A stretch of DNA of 55,897 nucleotides, taken from the NCBI RefSeq assembly GCF_000376845.1, contig NZ_AQXY01000018.1:1-55897 (forward strand), read 5' to 3'. This document shows, piece after piece, positions 1 through 9,378 of this stretch. The stretch is from Thioalkalivibrio sp. ALE14. GTDB taxonomy: Bacteria; Pseudomonadota; Gammaproteobacteria; Ectothiorhodospirales; Ectothiorhodospiraceae. Numbering within the stretch: the stretch's first letter is position 1; each line of letters begins with the position of its first letter. Under the pieces are notes generated by a model. That model made no database searches, was not told where the DNA came from, and was given only the letters and a program-made list of their open reading frames with translations. The position numbers were made by a program, and so were the translations under genes.

Positions 1-598
1 GCTGCGCGGGCCGGGGTTTCCCTCGCTCCGAGGCTTTTCGCGGGCGGCGCTGAACTCGCTACGCCTTCGGCTCCGCTCAGACATCCAGCGCCTCTCCTCC
101 CGCGAAAAGCCTCTCCACTCGGCGCGACGACAACGGGGAGGGAGGTCAAGACAACGGCTATCCCGTTGTTATTGCCAGTGGATGATGGCTAGGTCTTCGA
201 ACATCCTGGGCACGCTCGGCCTGCGGCCGTTGCGTGCCGCGCCCGCGTAGCGGGCGCCGGGGGCGTTCAGGTCGCGATGCCTGTGGTCAGGCAGCAGTGC
301 GGGGATACCGCCTGTTTGGACCTGCCCATCCCGATATGAGCCCCTTGCGGAGGGCGTGCCAGGCCGGAGACAAGGCGCTGGATGTCTGAGCGAAGCGCAG
401 CGTAGCGAGTTCAGCGCCGCCGGCCTGGTGCGTCCGGAGCAAGGTCCCCGGGCGAATTGCGGGTGTCCTTCTTTGGGTCCTTTCTTGGACAAGCAAGAAA
501 GGACCTCGCGGCGCGCTGGCGAGTCAGCGCCTGGCAGGCGGCCGGACGAAGGCACGTAAACACCCGATGCGGAACCAGAACCAGCCACAACAAGGAAG
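1..598. repeat. Non-coding palindromic repeat, copy 1 (left end outside the window)
   Basis: This stretch holds no convincing gene and matches the repeat at 18435-19035 along its length. Its first ~136 bases differ from that copy at only about two positions. It contains a 15-bp inverted repeat (30-44 with 99-113), a longer inverted pair (46-92 with 374-418, ends well matched and middle diverged), a short hairpin (239-246 with 250-257, loop gta) and a hairpin with 12-bp stem (476-505). The right end near 555-598 corresponds to the right terminal inverted repeat of copy 2 but is more diverged. By alignment about 158 bases of its left side lie before the window. It sits at the 3' side of apaH. 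Open frames inside it are low-complexity and also appear on the opposite strand, so I treat them as spurious. Confidence 0.85.
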
Positions 599-650
599 AC
601 GGCCGGACGTAGGGCGAGTGCCCGGAGGGTGGCGCGCGGTAGCAGCCGGG

Positions 651-1484
651 TCAGGCGGGGCAGGGCGTCTGCCAGGTGGTGACGCGGGCCGGATCGCCCC
701 CGGTGTCGTCCAGGCGCGCGAGAGTCATGCAGTTGCCCCAGACACAGCCACTGTCCAGCGCCAGCCAGTCCGCCCCCACCCGATGGCCGAGCGCCGCCCA
801 GTGGCCAAACACGATCGGATGCCCGGCCGCCGCGCGGTCCGGCATCCGGAACCAGGGCGTAAGGTCGGGAGAGGCCTCCTCGGGCGGCCCGTTGCCGCTG
901 AACTCCAGGGCCCCGTCCTCGGCGAGGTAGCGCATGCGGGTGAAGGCGTTGACGCTGTAGCGCAGGCGATCAAAGCCCTCGAGACCGCGGCTCCACTGCG
1001 CCGGCTCGTTGCCGAACATGACCTCCAGAAAGGCGCATCGGCGAGACGGGTCGCTCAGTTCGGCCTCGACCCGCCGCGCCTCGGCCTGCGCGGTATCCAG
1101 GTCCCAGGCGGGCGGGATCCCGGCGTGTACCATCGTCCAGCCGCTGGCCGCGTCGGAATGCATCAACGGGCGCCGCGCCAGCCAGTCCAGTAACTCGCCG
1201 GCGTCCGGGGCGTCCAGCACCGCGCGCAGGGTGTCCTTGCCGCCGGGCGTGCGTACGCCCTGGGCGGTGGCGAGCAGGTGGAGGTCATGGTTGCCGAGAA
1301 CCGTCGTGGCGGCATCGCCCAGAGCCATGACCCGGCGCAGGCAGCCCAGCGAATCGGGCCCCCGGTTGACCAGGTCGCCGACCAGCCAGAGGTGATCCAC
1401 TGCCGGGTCGAACCGGACCTGCTCCAGAAGCCGGTCCAGCGGGGCCAGGCAGCCCTGGAGATCGCCAACGGCGTACAGTGCCAT
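651..1484 (-). CDS. apaH: Symmetrical bis(5'-nucleosyl)-tetraphosphatase
   Basis: ApaH hydrolyses Ap4A to two ADP in the cytoplasm, clearing alarmone-like dinucleotides. The 277-residue protein has normal family length and the calcineurin-type metallophosphatase signatures: GDLQGC at 7-12, GDLVNRGPDS at 36-45, GNHDLHLL at 64-71 and VHAGI at 119-123, which supply the metal ligands. It starts 14 bases after apaG ends and is the last gene of the adk-lptD-surA-pdxA-rsmA-glk-apaG-apaH unit, matching the E. coli order except for glk and adk. Identification is firm. Downstream lies a palindromic repeat rather than an obvious simple terminator. Confidence 0.95.
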   Translation of the reverse strand: MALYAVGDLQGCLAPLDRLLEQVRFDPAVDHLWLVGDLVNRGPDSLGCLRRVMALGDAATTVLGNHDLHLLATAQGVRTPGGKDTLRAVLDAPDAGELLDWLARRPLMHSDAASGWTMVHAGIPPAWDLDTAQAEARRVEAELSDPSRRCAFLEVMFGNEPAQWSRGLEGFDRLRYSVNAFTRMRYLAEDGALEFSGNGPPEEASPDLTPWFRMPDRAAAGHPIVFGHWAALGHRVGADWLALDSGCVWGNCMTLARLDDTGGDPARVTTWQTPCPA

Positions 1485-1498
1485 CGTGTCCGTCCGAC

Positions 1499-1897
1499 CT
1501 AGTGCAGGGTGCGCGGGACGGAGAGGGTGAACGGCGGGATCGGCGCGTCGAAGGTGTTGCCGCGTTCGTCGCGCATGCCGTAGGTGCCCTCCATGGTGCC
1601 CACCGGGGTCTCGATGACGGTGCCGCTGGTGTATTCGAAGCTGTCACCGGGCTCGATGCTCGGCTGTTCGCCGACTACGCCCTCGCCGCGGACCTCCTGG
1701 GTCTGGTCGCGTCCGTCGCGGATGATCCAGTGGCGGTTGAGCAGCTGTACGGTCAGCGCTCCCGCGTTGCGGATTACCACGTGATAGGCGAACACGTAGC
1801 GATCGTCATCCGGCTCGGACTGGTCTTCCACATAGGCGGTGGAGACCTCGATCTCGATGGTATGGGCTTCGGCGTCGTGCTCTTGGGGCTGATTCAT
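1499..1897 (-). CDS. apaG: ApaG domain protein
   Basis: ApaG is a small fibronectin-III-like beta-sandwich protein, long linked by position to Ap4A metabolism. Its biochemical role is unsettled. The 132 residues match the family length, with the typical glycine-rich loop GEGVVGEQP at 71-79 and a conserved C-terminal half (GTMEGTYGM near 100-108). It directly precedes apaH, the classic pairing. The N-terminal ~15 residues are acidic and variable. It lies 56 bases after glk, the widest gap in this operon, so an internal promoter there is possible but not seen. Confidence 0.95.
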   Translation of the reverse strand: MNQPQEHDAEAHTIEIEVSTAYVEDQSEPDDDRYVFAYHVVIRNAGALTVQLLNRHWIIRDGRDQTQEVRGEGVVGEQPSIEPGDSFEYTSGTVIETPVGTMEGTYGMRDERGNTFDAPIPPFTLSVPRTLH

Positions 1898-1953
1898 GCG
1901 GTTGGGGCTCCGGGTTCGTGAGCGGGAAACGCCTGTGCGCGGGCCGCCCCGGC

Positions 1954-2931
1954 TCAGGGTTTCACGGACCGGCTGGCGCAGACGGCTGCGCCGAGCAGGC
2001 CCGGTTCGGGATGCATGATAAGGGCCACGGGCAATTGCTCAAGCAGGTGGGTCATCGGTGGGCGATTACGGAAGGCGCTGCGAAAGCGCGGCCCACGAAA
2101 GGTGTCGACCCAGCGTGGGGCGATGCCGCCGGCCAGGTACACCCCGCCGGTGGGCAGGGCGGTCAGGGCCATATCCGCCAGCTGGCCGGCATAGAGGCCC
2201 ACGAAACGCTCGATTACGGCCGCGGCGGCGGGGTTGCCGGCGTGCGCCAGTTCGCCGATGGCGGCAGCGGGATCCGGGGTGCCCAGGGCCTTTGCCAGAT
2301 CCGGGTCCGGCTGCCGGTCCAGTTCGAAGTGGCCGATACGGGCGATCCCGCGCCCGCTCAGCAGGTGCTCGCGCGTGCAGTATCCCAGTTCGCGGGCGAC
2401 GAAGTCGGCCAGCGCGGCCTCTTCCGGCCCGCTGGGCGAGAAGCGGGCGTGGCCGCCTTCCCCGGGGTAGATGGTGGTGGCCCCGGGAGGCCCCACCAGG
2501 CAGGTGCCCAGGCCGGTGCCGGCCCCCACGACCAGGCGCAGCCCGGCCGGGTCGGGCGTGGCCGCCTGCAGGGTCTCGCAGTCGCCGGGCTGCAGGGCGT
2601 CGAGGCTGGCCCCGATGGCGGCGAAGTCGTTGACCAGGGTGACCGGCATGTCCAGGCGCTCGGCCAGGGCGGCCGCTTCCAGCGGTGGCCAGCTCAGGTT
2701 GGTGAGGCGTGCCCGGCCCTGATGCACGGGCCCGGCGACCGCGAGACCGGCGGCCGCGAAGGCATCCACCGTCGCAACCTCGGCACGCCATCGCTCGAGG
2801 ATGCTGGCGAGGTCCGGATGCTCGCGGCTGGGGTAGCGCCGGGTGTCGTGCAGGGACCAGCCATCCGCTTCGCGGTGGGCGCGGGCGACGCGAGTATTGG
2901 TTCCGCCGACATCGGCAACGATCAGGTCCAT
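1954..2931 (-). CDS. glk: Glucokinase (proteobacterial Glk family)
   Basis: The product should phosphorylate glucose to glucose-6-phosphate with ATP in the cytoplasm. The 325-residue protein begins with the phosphate-binding DVGGTNTR (7-14), carries the likely catalytic Asp in LVNDFAA (D102), and has the second nucleotide-binding loop GAGTGLGTC at 136-144 followed by EGGHARFSP. These are features of the non-ROK proteobacterial Glk family. It lies between rsmA (34-base gap) and apaG, breaking the usual rsmA-apaG adjacency. Composition resembles the neighbours, so there is no sign of recent transfer. Confidence 0.92.
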   Translation of the reverse strand: MDLIVADVGGTNTRVARAHREADGWSLHDTRRYPSREHPDLASILERWRAEVATVDAFAAAGLAVAGPVHQGRARLTNLSWPPLEAAALAERLDMPVTLVNDFAAIGASLDALQPGDCETLQAATPDPAGLRLVVGAGTGLGTCLVGPPGATTIYPGEGGHARFSPSGPEEAALADFVARELGYCTREHLLSGRGIARIGHFELDRQPDPDLAKALGTPDPAAAIGELAHAGNPAAAAVIERFVGLYAGQLADMALTALPTGGVYLAGGIAPRWVDTFRGPRFRSAFRNRPPMTHLLEQLPVALIMHPEPGLLGAAVCASRSVKP

Positions 2932-2965
2932 GGGGTCATGGTAGCCGATCGGGGGCGCCGGCTGT

Positions 2966-3769
2966 TCAGTTGACCGCGTCGTGCAGGCGCCGGGCCAGGG
3001 CCTCGAACCCGCCGATGTCGATGTTCTCGGGGCGTTCTCCCGGATCCAGGCCGGCGGCCTCGAGGTCGGCGATCTCGGCCAGGCCGGAGAGTCCGCGGCG
3101 CAGCGTCTTGCGGCGGCTGGAGAACGCCTGGTTGACCACCCGGGCGAAGGTCGGGTACAGCGCGGGCGCGACCCGTGGCTCGGCCAGGGGCGTGATGCGC
3201 ACCACGCTGGAGTAGACCTTGGGCGGGGGGTGGAAGGCCCCGGGCGGCACGGTGAACAGGGCCGTCGCCGAGGCGCGGGCGGCCAGCATCACGGTCAGGC
3301 GTCCGTAGCGCTTGCTGCCGGGCACGGCGGTCATGCGCTCGACGACCTCGCGTTGCAGCAGGAAGTGCATGTCGCGGATCGCGCCGACTTGCTCCAGAAG
3401 GTGGAACATCAGTGGCGTAGAGATGTTGTAGGGCAGGTTGCCGACCACGCGCCAGCCCCGCTCGGGCAGTGCGCCGAGTTCGGCCAGCTGCATGTCGAGG
3501 GCGTCGCCGACGTGCAGCTCCAGGCGCTCCGGCGGGAAACCGGCGCGCAGCCCGGCGGCCAGGTCGCGGTCGATCTCCACCGCCACCAGGTGGTCCAGGC
3601 GTTCCAGCAGCGCGGCGGTCAGGGCCCCGCGGCCGGGGCCGATCTCGAGCACTGCGTCCCCTGGCTGCGGGTCGATCGCCGCGACGATGCGCGCGAGGAC
3701 GCCGGTATCGTGGAGAAAGTTCTGGCCGAAGCGCTTGCGGATCGGCGACGAGGTCTTGATGCGGGTCAT
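2966..3769 (-). CDS. rsmA: 16S rRNA (adenine1518/1519-N6)-dimethyltransferase
   Basis: RsmA (KsgA) dimethylates two adjacent adenosines in the 3' terminal hairpin of 16S rRNA during 30S assembly. The reading frame is open far upstream, but I place the start at 3769. There ATG overlaps the pdxA stop as ATGA and the protein becomes 267 residues, the family size. The N-terminus then reads like other KsgA proteins, with KRFGQNFL at 12-19. The SAM loop EIGPGRGAL is at 42-50 and the catalytic NLPYNIS at 111-117. The longer upstream frame is a shadow of pdxA. Confidence 0.95.
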   Translation of the reverse strand: MTRIKTSSPIRKRFGQNFLHDTGVLARIVAAIDPQPGDAVLEIGPGRGALTAALLERLDHLVAVEIDRDLAAGLRAGFPPERLELHVGDALDMQLAELGALPERGWRVVGNLPYNISTPLMFHLLEQVGAIRDMHFLLQREVVERMTAVPGSKRYGRLTVMLAARASATALFTVPPGAFHPPPKVYSSVVRITPLAEPRVAPALYPTFARVVNQAFSSRRKTLRRGLSGLAEIADLEAAGLDPGERPENIDIGGFEALARRLHDAVN

Positions 3770-4824
3770 GCCCTGGTGGTGCTCCGGCGGGCGGCGGCGC
3801 GGGCCGCAAGCGTCTCGGCCAGGCGCTCGGCGGCCTGGAAGCTGCCGACCTCGGCGCGCCCCGTGCCGGCCAGGTCGAGTGCCGTGCCGTGGTCCACCGA
3901 GGTGCGGATGAAGGGCAGGCCCAGGGTGACGTTGATCGCGCCGCCGAAGCCAGAGTGCTTGAGGACCGGAAGCCCCTGGTCGTGATACATGGCCAGTACC
4001 GCGTCGACGCCTTCGAGCGCGCGCGGGGTGAATGCGGTGTCGGCCGGGAGCGGGCCGCGCAGGTGCATGCCGGCCTCCCGCAGGCGATCCAGGGTGGGGC
4101 CGATGATCTCGATCTCCTCGTGTCCGAGGACGCCGTCCTCGCCGGCATGCGGGTTCAGGCCGCAGACCGCGATCACGGGTTCCGCGATGCCGAAGTCGCG
4201 CCGCAGGTCGTGGTGGAGGACGCGGGTCACGGCCTCCAGGCGTTCGGGCGTAATGGCGTCGGGGACCGCGCGCAGGGGCAGGTGAGTGGTGACCAGCGCG
4301 ACCCGCAGGCCCTCGGTGGCCAGCATCATCACCGGCGTCAAAGCCCCGGCGCGTTCGGCCAGCCACTCGGTGTGCCCGCTGAACGCGATCCCGGCGCGGT
4401 TGATCACGCCCTTGTGGACCGGGCCGGTGACCATGGCCTCGAAGCGGCCGTCCAGACAGCCGTCGGCGGCCGTGGCCAGCAGGTCCAGCACGTGTTCGGC
4501 ATTGGCGGGGTCCAGGGTGCCCGCGACCACCGGGGCCGCTACGGGCACCGGAAGGATCTCCAGGGTGTGGGCCGGAGTGGCCTCGCGCGGGCGTTCCGGG
4601 TCGAAGTGCACCAGGCGCAGGGACTCGCCGAGCTGGCGGGCACGGGCCTCCAGGACGCCGGGATCGGCGATCGCGACACGCTGGGCCTGGCCGCGCTGCC
4701 GGGCCATGGCGATCAGGAGATCGGGCCCGATCCCGGCGGGATCACCGGCGGTCAGGGCCAGGCGCGGGACCGGGTGGGCCCCGCGCGGATCAGGAGCCGA
4801 AGCCGTCAACCCGGTATTCGACAT
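3766..4824 (-). CDS. pdxA: 4-hydroxythreonine-4-phosphate dehydrogenase
   Basis: PdxA oxidises 4-phosphohydroxy-L-threonine in the DXP-dependent pyridoxal phosphate pathway, supplying the substrate that PdxJ (also in this window, 38507) condenses. The 352-residue protein has [11 protein letters not shown] near 24-34, [21 protein letters not shown] and the metal-site motif [11 protein letters not shown] near residue 293. The annotated ATG overlaps the 3' end of surA by 35 bases. A TTG five codons downstream is the only obvious alternative. About 20 residues precede the conserved domain. The stop overlaps the rsmA start, implying translational coupling. Confidence 0.94.
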   Translation of the reverse strand: MSNTGLTASAPDPRGAHPVPRLALTAGDPAGIGPDLLIAMARQRGQAQRVAIADPGVLEARARQLGESLRLVHFDPERPREATPAHTLEILPVPVAAPVVAGTLDPANAEHVLDLLATAADGCLDGRFEAMVTGPVHKGVINRAGIAFSGHTEWLAERAGALTPVMMLATEGLRVALVTTHLPLRAVPDAITPERLEAVTRVLHHDLRRDFGIAEPVIAVCGLNPHAGEDGVLGHEEIEIIGPTLDRLREAGMHLRGPLPADTAFTPRALEGVDAVLAMYHDQGLPVLKHSGFGGAINVTLGLPFIRTSVDHGTALDLAGTGRAEVGSFQAAERLAETLAARAAARRSTTRA

Positions 4825-6232
4825 AGGCCTCGTCCCGCAGGCGGCGCAGCCACAGCTCGAGCTCTTCCTCGCGCTTGCGGTTCTGCAGGATCTCGCGGGC
4901 GCGGGCCCGGATCTGCTCGCGCGAGGTGTCCACCTCGCGGCGCTCCAGGACCTCGATGATGTGCCAGCCGAACTGGCTCTCTACCGGCTCGCTGACCACG
5001 CCCGGCTCCAGCGCCTGCATGGCCTCCTCGAAGGCGGGTACCAGCTCGCCCGGGCTGACCCAGCCGAGGGCGCCGCCCTGGGCGGCCGAGCCGGGATCGT
5101 CCGAGTTGGCGCGCGCCAGGTCCTCGAAGCTCGCGCCCTCGCGGATGCGGTTGTACAGGGACTGGGCCTGGCGGCGGGCGTCCTCGTCGCTGCGCACCTG
5201 GTCCGGACTGATCAGGATGTGGCGCACGCGGGTCTGCTGCACGCGGGTCTGGTCACCGCCCTCGCGGTCCAGCAGCTTCATGATGTGGAAACCGCTGGGC
5301 GAGCGCAGGACCTCGCTGACCTCGCCGGTGCGCATCAGCACGGCCTCGCGGGCGAATACCGTGGGGATCTCGCCGGCGGAGCGCCAGCCGAGATCGCCGC
5401 CTTCCAGGGCGTGGGGCCCTTCCGATTCGCTGATGGCAACGGTGGCGAAGTCCTCGCCCTCGCGCACCCGCTGGCGCAGTGCCTGAGCCTTTTCGCGGGC
5501 CTCGGCGATCTGCCCGGCATCGGCGCCCTGCGGCAGGGCCACCATGATCTGTGCGATGCGGTAGCGCACGCCGCGGTCGATGGCGCCGCTCTCGGAGGCG
5601 ATCAGGTCGGCGATCTCCTGGTCGGAGACGCGGACGCGCTGGTCCACCTGGCGGCGCTGCAGCTGGTTAACGGTCAGCTCGTGGCGGATCTGCTCGCGAA
5701 AGGCATTGAAGTCCACGCCATCCTGCATCAGCGCCCGGCGCAGCTGCGGCAGGGTCATGCGGTTCTCGCGGGCGATGTTCTCCATCGCGCGGTTCAGGGT
5801 CATCTCGTCGATGTTGATGCCGACGCGCTCGGCCTCCTGCAGCTGCACGCGCTCGACGATCAGGCGCTCCATCACCTGGCGCGCGAGCGTGTCCTGATCC
5901 GGTGGGCGGTTGCCGCGCTCCATCATTTGCTGGGCGACCAGGTTCATGCGCTCCACCAGCTCGCGCTGGGTGATCACGTCGTCGCCGACGACCGCCAGGA
6001 TGCGGTCGGTGAAGCGGTCGCCCTCGGGGGTAATGGGGGCGGCCGGGGCCCCGCTGTCGCGGGCGGCACCGGGCGTGACCGGGGCCTCGACCGCGCCCTG
6101 CGAGAGACCGCCAGTCGCGGGCCCGCTGGTCTGGGCCATGGCCGGCAGGCCGATGCCGTACAGCAGGACGGCCAGCAGCGGCAGCAAGGTGCGGGCCTTG
6201 CCGCGGCGGCGTTGTTCAGGGACGTGCGTCAT
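4790..6232 (-). CDS. surA: Periplasmic chaperone and peptidyl-prolyl isomerase SurA
   Basis: SurA escorts unfolded outer-membrane proteins across the periplasm to the BAM complex, and LptD, encoded just upstream, is a classic client. I chose the ATG at 6232, giving 480 residues. A basic N-terminus is followed by a hydrophobic signal segment (about 16-32) ending near PAMAQ. The frame extends 47 codons further but that part lies inside lptD and looks non-coding. After the SurA N-domain there are two parvulin domains, the second ending with [15 protein letters not shown]. The start overlaps the end of lptD by 17 bases. Confidence 0.95.
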   Translation of the reverse strand: MTHVPEQRRRGKARTLLPLLAVLLYGIGLPAMAQTSGPATGGLSQGAVEAPVTPGAARDSGAPAAPITPEGDRFTDRILAVVGDDVITQRELVERMNLVAQQMMERGNRPPDQDTLARQVMERLIVERVQLQEAERVGINIDEMTLNRAMENIARENRMTLPQLRRALMQDGVDFNAFREQIRHELTVNQLQRRQVDQRVRVSDQEIADLIASESGAIDRGVRYRIAQIMVALPQGADAGQIAEAREKAQALRQRVREGEDFATVAISESEGPHALEGGDLGWRSAGEIPTVFAREAVLMRTGEVSEVLRSPSGFHIMKLLDREGGDQTRVQQTRVRHILISPDQVRSDEDARRQAQSLYNRIREGASFEDLARANSDDPGSAAQGGALGWVSPGELVPAFEEAMQALEPGVVSEPVESQFGWHIIEVLERREVDTSREQIRARAREILQNRKREEELELWLRRLRDEAYVEYRVDGFGS

Positions 6233-8465
6233 ATCCGGCAATACCCTCGCGCAATAGCGAATCCACACCGGAATCGAACCGTGCCAGGCCGTCCAGTGTG
6301 AGTTGGAAATAGATCGAGTTGTCGTAGGTCTCGTCGAAGGCGTACGCGCGGCGCGCCACCACGCGGATACCATAGCAGCAACTACGATACTGAAGCCCGG
6401 CCAGAAGTTCGAGGTCGCGCTCTTCCTGCAGGCTGTAGTTCCAGCGACCGATGGCGTCGATGCGCTCGGTGACCGGCCACATCACGGAGACATCGGTCTG
6501 GTCGATGGAGCGCGCGCCGGCCTCGCGCTGGCGATAGCCCAGGTTGATCCGGGCGCGTTCGCTGGGGCTGTAGCCGACCGAGACCGCCGCCAGGGTGGTC
6601 TCGCCGGCGTCCTGGTTGTAGAGGATGGAACCGCGCCCGCTCCAGGCGTCGCCGATGCGCACGCGTCCCTCCAGCGCGAGGTCCGATCGCGAGTCGGTCA
6701 GCGGGTCCTGTCCCGGGCTCCGGCGGACCTCGCGGTCCTCGAGGTAGTGGATCTGGCCGACGGACAGGCTCAGGCGTTCGCGGCCGGTCTGCTGGTCGAA
6801 GATGCGGGTGGTCAGGGCGGTGGTGACCTGGTGGGTGTCGCCCACGCGGTCGGCGCCGACGAAGCGGTCCAGGCTGAACAGGTTGTCGAAGCTGAAGTCG
6901 GCCTCGCCGGTATCGAAAATCGGGATGTCGTCCTGGTTCCGGTAGGGCACGTAGCCGTAAAAGATGCGTGGCTCCACGGTCTGCAGGCGGCCATTGGCGA
7001 TGGAACGTTCGAAGATCAGCCCGGTGTCGATGGAGGCGCGCGGCACGGTGCGGCTGATCGATTCCGGACGGTCGTCCTGGGCGCGGCGGTCCAGTTCGTA
7101 GCGGGTATGGCGGACCCCGGCGGCGGGTTCGAAGAAGAAGCCGCCGGTGTCATGGCGCCAGCGCACCTCGGGATTCAGGTCGAGGCGGGTGCCCAGCGGG
7201 CGCCCGGACTGGTCCTCGCTGCGCTCGAAGCGCACCAGCTCGGTGTCGAGGTCCCAGGACAGGCCGTGGCCCAGGTATTCCCCCGCCTCCAGGGTGATCT
7301 GCGGCAGGCGCTGGTAGGGCTCGCCGGCGGCGCTCAGCTCGGGGTCGACGATCTGGTAGTCCTCGATGCGCGTGCGCAGGCGGTAGGCGGGCTGGTTCCA
7401 GGTCAGATCGGCGGAGCGCCGCAGGAAGGGCGTGGAGCCTCCATAGCGGTCCGAGTTGCCGAAATCGAAGAAATATTCGCGGTCGGAGACGTCCGCGGCG
7501 TCGAGGCGCAGGTTCAGGTTAGAGGTGATCCGGGTCTGGTGGCGCCACTGGGCGAAGTGCCGGTCCTCGCCGGTTTCGCGGTCGTCCGGCAGGTAGCGCA
7601 CGTCGAGTACGCCATTGTGCCGCGGCTGGAGGTAGCGGAACTCGGTGCCGAGCATCACGCCGCGGTCCTGCATGATGCGCGGCGTGAAGGTGGCGTCGTA
7701 GTTGGGCGCGATGTTCCAGTACCAGGGCGTCGCGAAATCGAACCCGGTGCGTCCGCCGGTGCCTGCGCTGGGCAGCAGGAAGCCACTCTTGCGGCGGTCG
7801 TCCAGCGGGAAGTTGATGTACGGGGTGTAGGCGATGGGTACGCCCTTGAAGCGAATCGTCGCGTTGCGGGCCACGCCCACGCCGGTCTCGCGATTGAGTT
7901 CCAGATCGCGGGTGCGCAGCCACCAGGAGTCGTTGCCGACCGGGCAGGTGGTGTATTCGGCATCCTCGAAGTCGTGAAGGTGCGGGGCCTGCTGAACGCC
8001 CAGCGCCGCGCTGCCCCGGGCCGGGATGGACTGCACCAGGAAATCGATTCTCCGGAACTCGCCGGTCTCGGCATCCAGGCGATACTCGCCGCCCTGGGTG
8101 TGCAGCAGCAGGTCCCCGTCGAACAGCCGGGTGTCGCCCTCGGTGCGGGCGGTGCCGGAGGCGCGATCGTATTCGAGGAAGTCGGTGTCCAGGCGCTGTC
8201 CGCCTTCGAACAGCTGGACGTTGCCCGAGGCCGATACGCGTTCGCCTTCGCGGCGAACGTGATCGGCATCAATCTCGGTCAGGCCACCCTTCAGGGTGCG
8301 CAGTTCGGGCCATTCGACGTCCGGGGCGAACTCGCATCCCGAAGGGCGTTCTTCCGCGGACAGCGCCAGCGGGAGCAGTGCGGCGGTCACCAGGCCAAGG
8401 CCCACCGCGATCTGCCGCGCGATCAGGCGAGGCCGCGGCACGGGGCTTGCGGGGCGGCGGCTCAT
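6216..8465 (-). CDS. lptD: LPS-assembly outer membrane protein LptD
   Basis: LptD is the beta-barrel that, with lipoprotein LptE, inserts lipopolysaccharide into the outer leaflet. The 749-residue product has a basic, hydrophobic signal peptide ending around residue 37, an OstA-like periplasmic jellyroll (roughly 55-160) and a long barrel region. Cysteines fit the family pattern: one soon after the signal peptide (GCEFAP), one at YTTCPVG and an adjacent pair late in the protein (YRSCCYGIR), where the inter-domain disulfides form. It lies 7 bases after adk and overlaps surA. Confidence 0.95.
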   Translation of the reverse strand: MSRRPASPVPRPRLIARQIAVGLGLVTAALLPLALSAEERPSGCEFAPDVEWPELRTLKGGLTEIDADHVRREGERVSASGNVQLFEGGQRLDTDFLEYDRASGTARTEGDTRLFDGDLLLHTQGGEYRLDAETGEFRRIDFLVQSIPARGSAALGVQQAPHLHDFEDAEYTTCPVGNDSWWLRTRDLELNRETGVGVARNATIRFKGVPIAYTPYINFPLDDRRKSGFLLPSAGTGGRTGFDFATPWYWNIAPNYDATFTPRIMQDRGVMLGTEFRYLQPRHNGVLDVRYLPDDRETGEDRHFAQWRHQTRITSNLNLRLDAADVSDREYFFDFGNSDRYGGSTPFLRRSADLTWNQPAYRLRTRIEDYQIVDPELSAAGEPYQRLPQITLEAGEYLGHGLSWDLDTELVRFERSEDQSGRPLGTRLDLNPEVRWRHDTGGFFFEPAAGVRHTRYELDRRAQDDRPESISRTVPRASIDTGLIFERSIANGRLQTVEPRIFYGYVPYRNQDDIPIFDTGEADFSFDNLFSLDRFVGADRVGDTHQVTTALTTRIFDQQTGRERLSLSVGQIHYLEDREVRRSPGQDPLTDSRSDLALEGRVRIGDAWSGRGSILYNQDAGETTLAAVSVGYSPSERARINLGYRQREAGARSIDQTDVSVMWPVTERIDAIGRWNYSLQEERDLELLAGLQYRSCCYGIRVVARRAYAFDETYDNSIYFQLTLDGLARFDSGVDSLLREGIAGYDARP

Positions 8466-8472
8466 CCCGGGT

Positions 8473-9114
8473 TCAGGACAGCATTTGGCGGATCTCGTCG
8501 AAGATCAGCTCGATGTCGCGGGTGCCATTGACGTGCCTGAGCAGGCCGTGACGATCGTAGTATTCGATCAGCGGCTGGGTCTGTTCCTCGTAGACCTTGA
8601 GGCGATTGACCACGGTCTCTTCGTTGTCGTCCGCGCGGTGGATCAGTTCGCCGCCGCACAGGTCGCACACGCCTTCCTTCTGTGGCGGGAAGGTATGGGT
8701 GTTGAATACCGCGCCGCAGTCCCCGCAGGAGACGCGGCCGGTCAGGCGCTGCTTGAGCTCCTCGAACGGGACGTCGATCTGGATCGCGCGGTCCAGCGGC
8801 GATTCGATGTCGGCCAGCATGGTGTCCAGGGCCTCGGCCTGGGCGACATTGCGCGGGAAGCCGTCGAGGATGAAGCCCTTCTGCGCATCGGGCTCCTGCA
8901 GGCGGTCGCGAATCAGGCCCAGGACCAGGTCATCGGGTACCAGATTACCGGACTCCATGGCGTCCTCGACTTGCTTCCCGAGTTCGGTCTGGGCGGCGAC
9001 CGCAGCGCGGAGCAGGTCACCGGTGGAGATCTGGGGGATACCGAAGGTGGCGACCATTTTCTTGGCCTGGGTGCCCTTGCCGGACCCCGGTGCACCCATC
9101 AGGACGATGCGCAT
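8473..9114 (-). CDS. adk: Adenylate kinase, zinc-type lid
   Basis: Adk interconverts ATP plus AMP and two ADP. The 213-residue long-form protein has the P-loop GAPGSGKGTQ at 7-16, the FILDGFPRN motif near 81-89 and a full LID domain. The LID carries four cysteines (130, 133, 150, 153) as two CxxC pairs, the zinc-binding arrangement that is absent from the E. coli enzyme. A good ribosome-binding site (AGGAG, plus-strand 9121-9125) lies 6 bases before the ATG. It heads the operon that runs to apaH, an unusual position for adk. Confidence 0.95.
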   Translation of the reverse strand: MRIVLMGAPGSGKGTQAKKMVATFGIPQISTGDLLRAAVAAQTELGKQVEDAMESGNLVPDDLVLGLIRDRLQEPDAQKGFILDGFPRNVAQAEALDTMLADIESPLDRAIQIDVPFEELKQRLTGRVSCGDCGAVFNTHTFPPQKEGVCDLCGGELIHRADDNEETVVNRLKVYEEQTQPLIEYYDRHGLLRHVNGTRDIELIFDEIRQMLS

Positions 9115-9238
9115 GATTCACTCCTGCTGCCCGGTGCCGCGCGCGAACCGCGGCACAAGCCGGGTATCGAGCGGCACGGTGAATGGCTCCGGTGAACGGT
9201 TGGCAGAAAACCAGCACAAACCGTTTCCCGAGCGCGGT

Positions 9239-9268
9239 CTTATACCGCCTGAGGCCGATGCGCCGCAA
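9239..9268 (-). promoter_or_regulatory. Candidate sigma70 promoter for adk operon
   Basis: On the minus strand TTGCGG (9263-9268) and TATAAG (9239-9244) are separated by 18 bases, upstream of adk with a leader of about 120 bases. The hexamers are reasonable and this is the only gap large enough to hold the promoter for the eight-gene unit. It was read by eye, without scoring. Confidence 0.4.
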
Positions 9269-9336
9269 CCGCGCGATCCCGCCGGTGTCTCCTGGGTCGG
9301 TCGGACGACGGGTGCCATTGCGGGGGCTCTCCCCTG

Positions 9337-9342
9337 TATAAT
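9337..9342 (+). promoter_or_regulatory. Consensus -10 element before ppa
   Basis: A perfect TATAAT, preceded by TG, lies 36 bases before the ppa start. No good -35 hexamer sits at 17 bases, so recognition may rely on the extended TG motif. The region is shared with the divergent adk promoter. Confidence 0.5.
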
Positions 9343-9378
9343 CCAGCGCTCTTCAAAGCAATCGGAAACTACTCAAGC

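Noticed and set aside
169-588. A 139-codon minus-strand frame inside the window-start repeat
   Set aside because: It lies wholly in the palindromic repeat, is low-complexity, and its peptides reappear in the inverted half of the other copy, so it reflects repeated DNA rather than a gene.
6303-8531. A 742-codon plus-strand frame opposite lptD
   Set aside because: Gly/Ala/Val-rich shadow of the lptD coding strand; lptD itself has signal peptide, cysteine pattern and barrel features.
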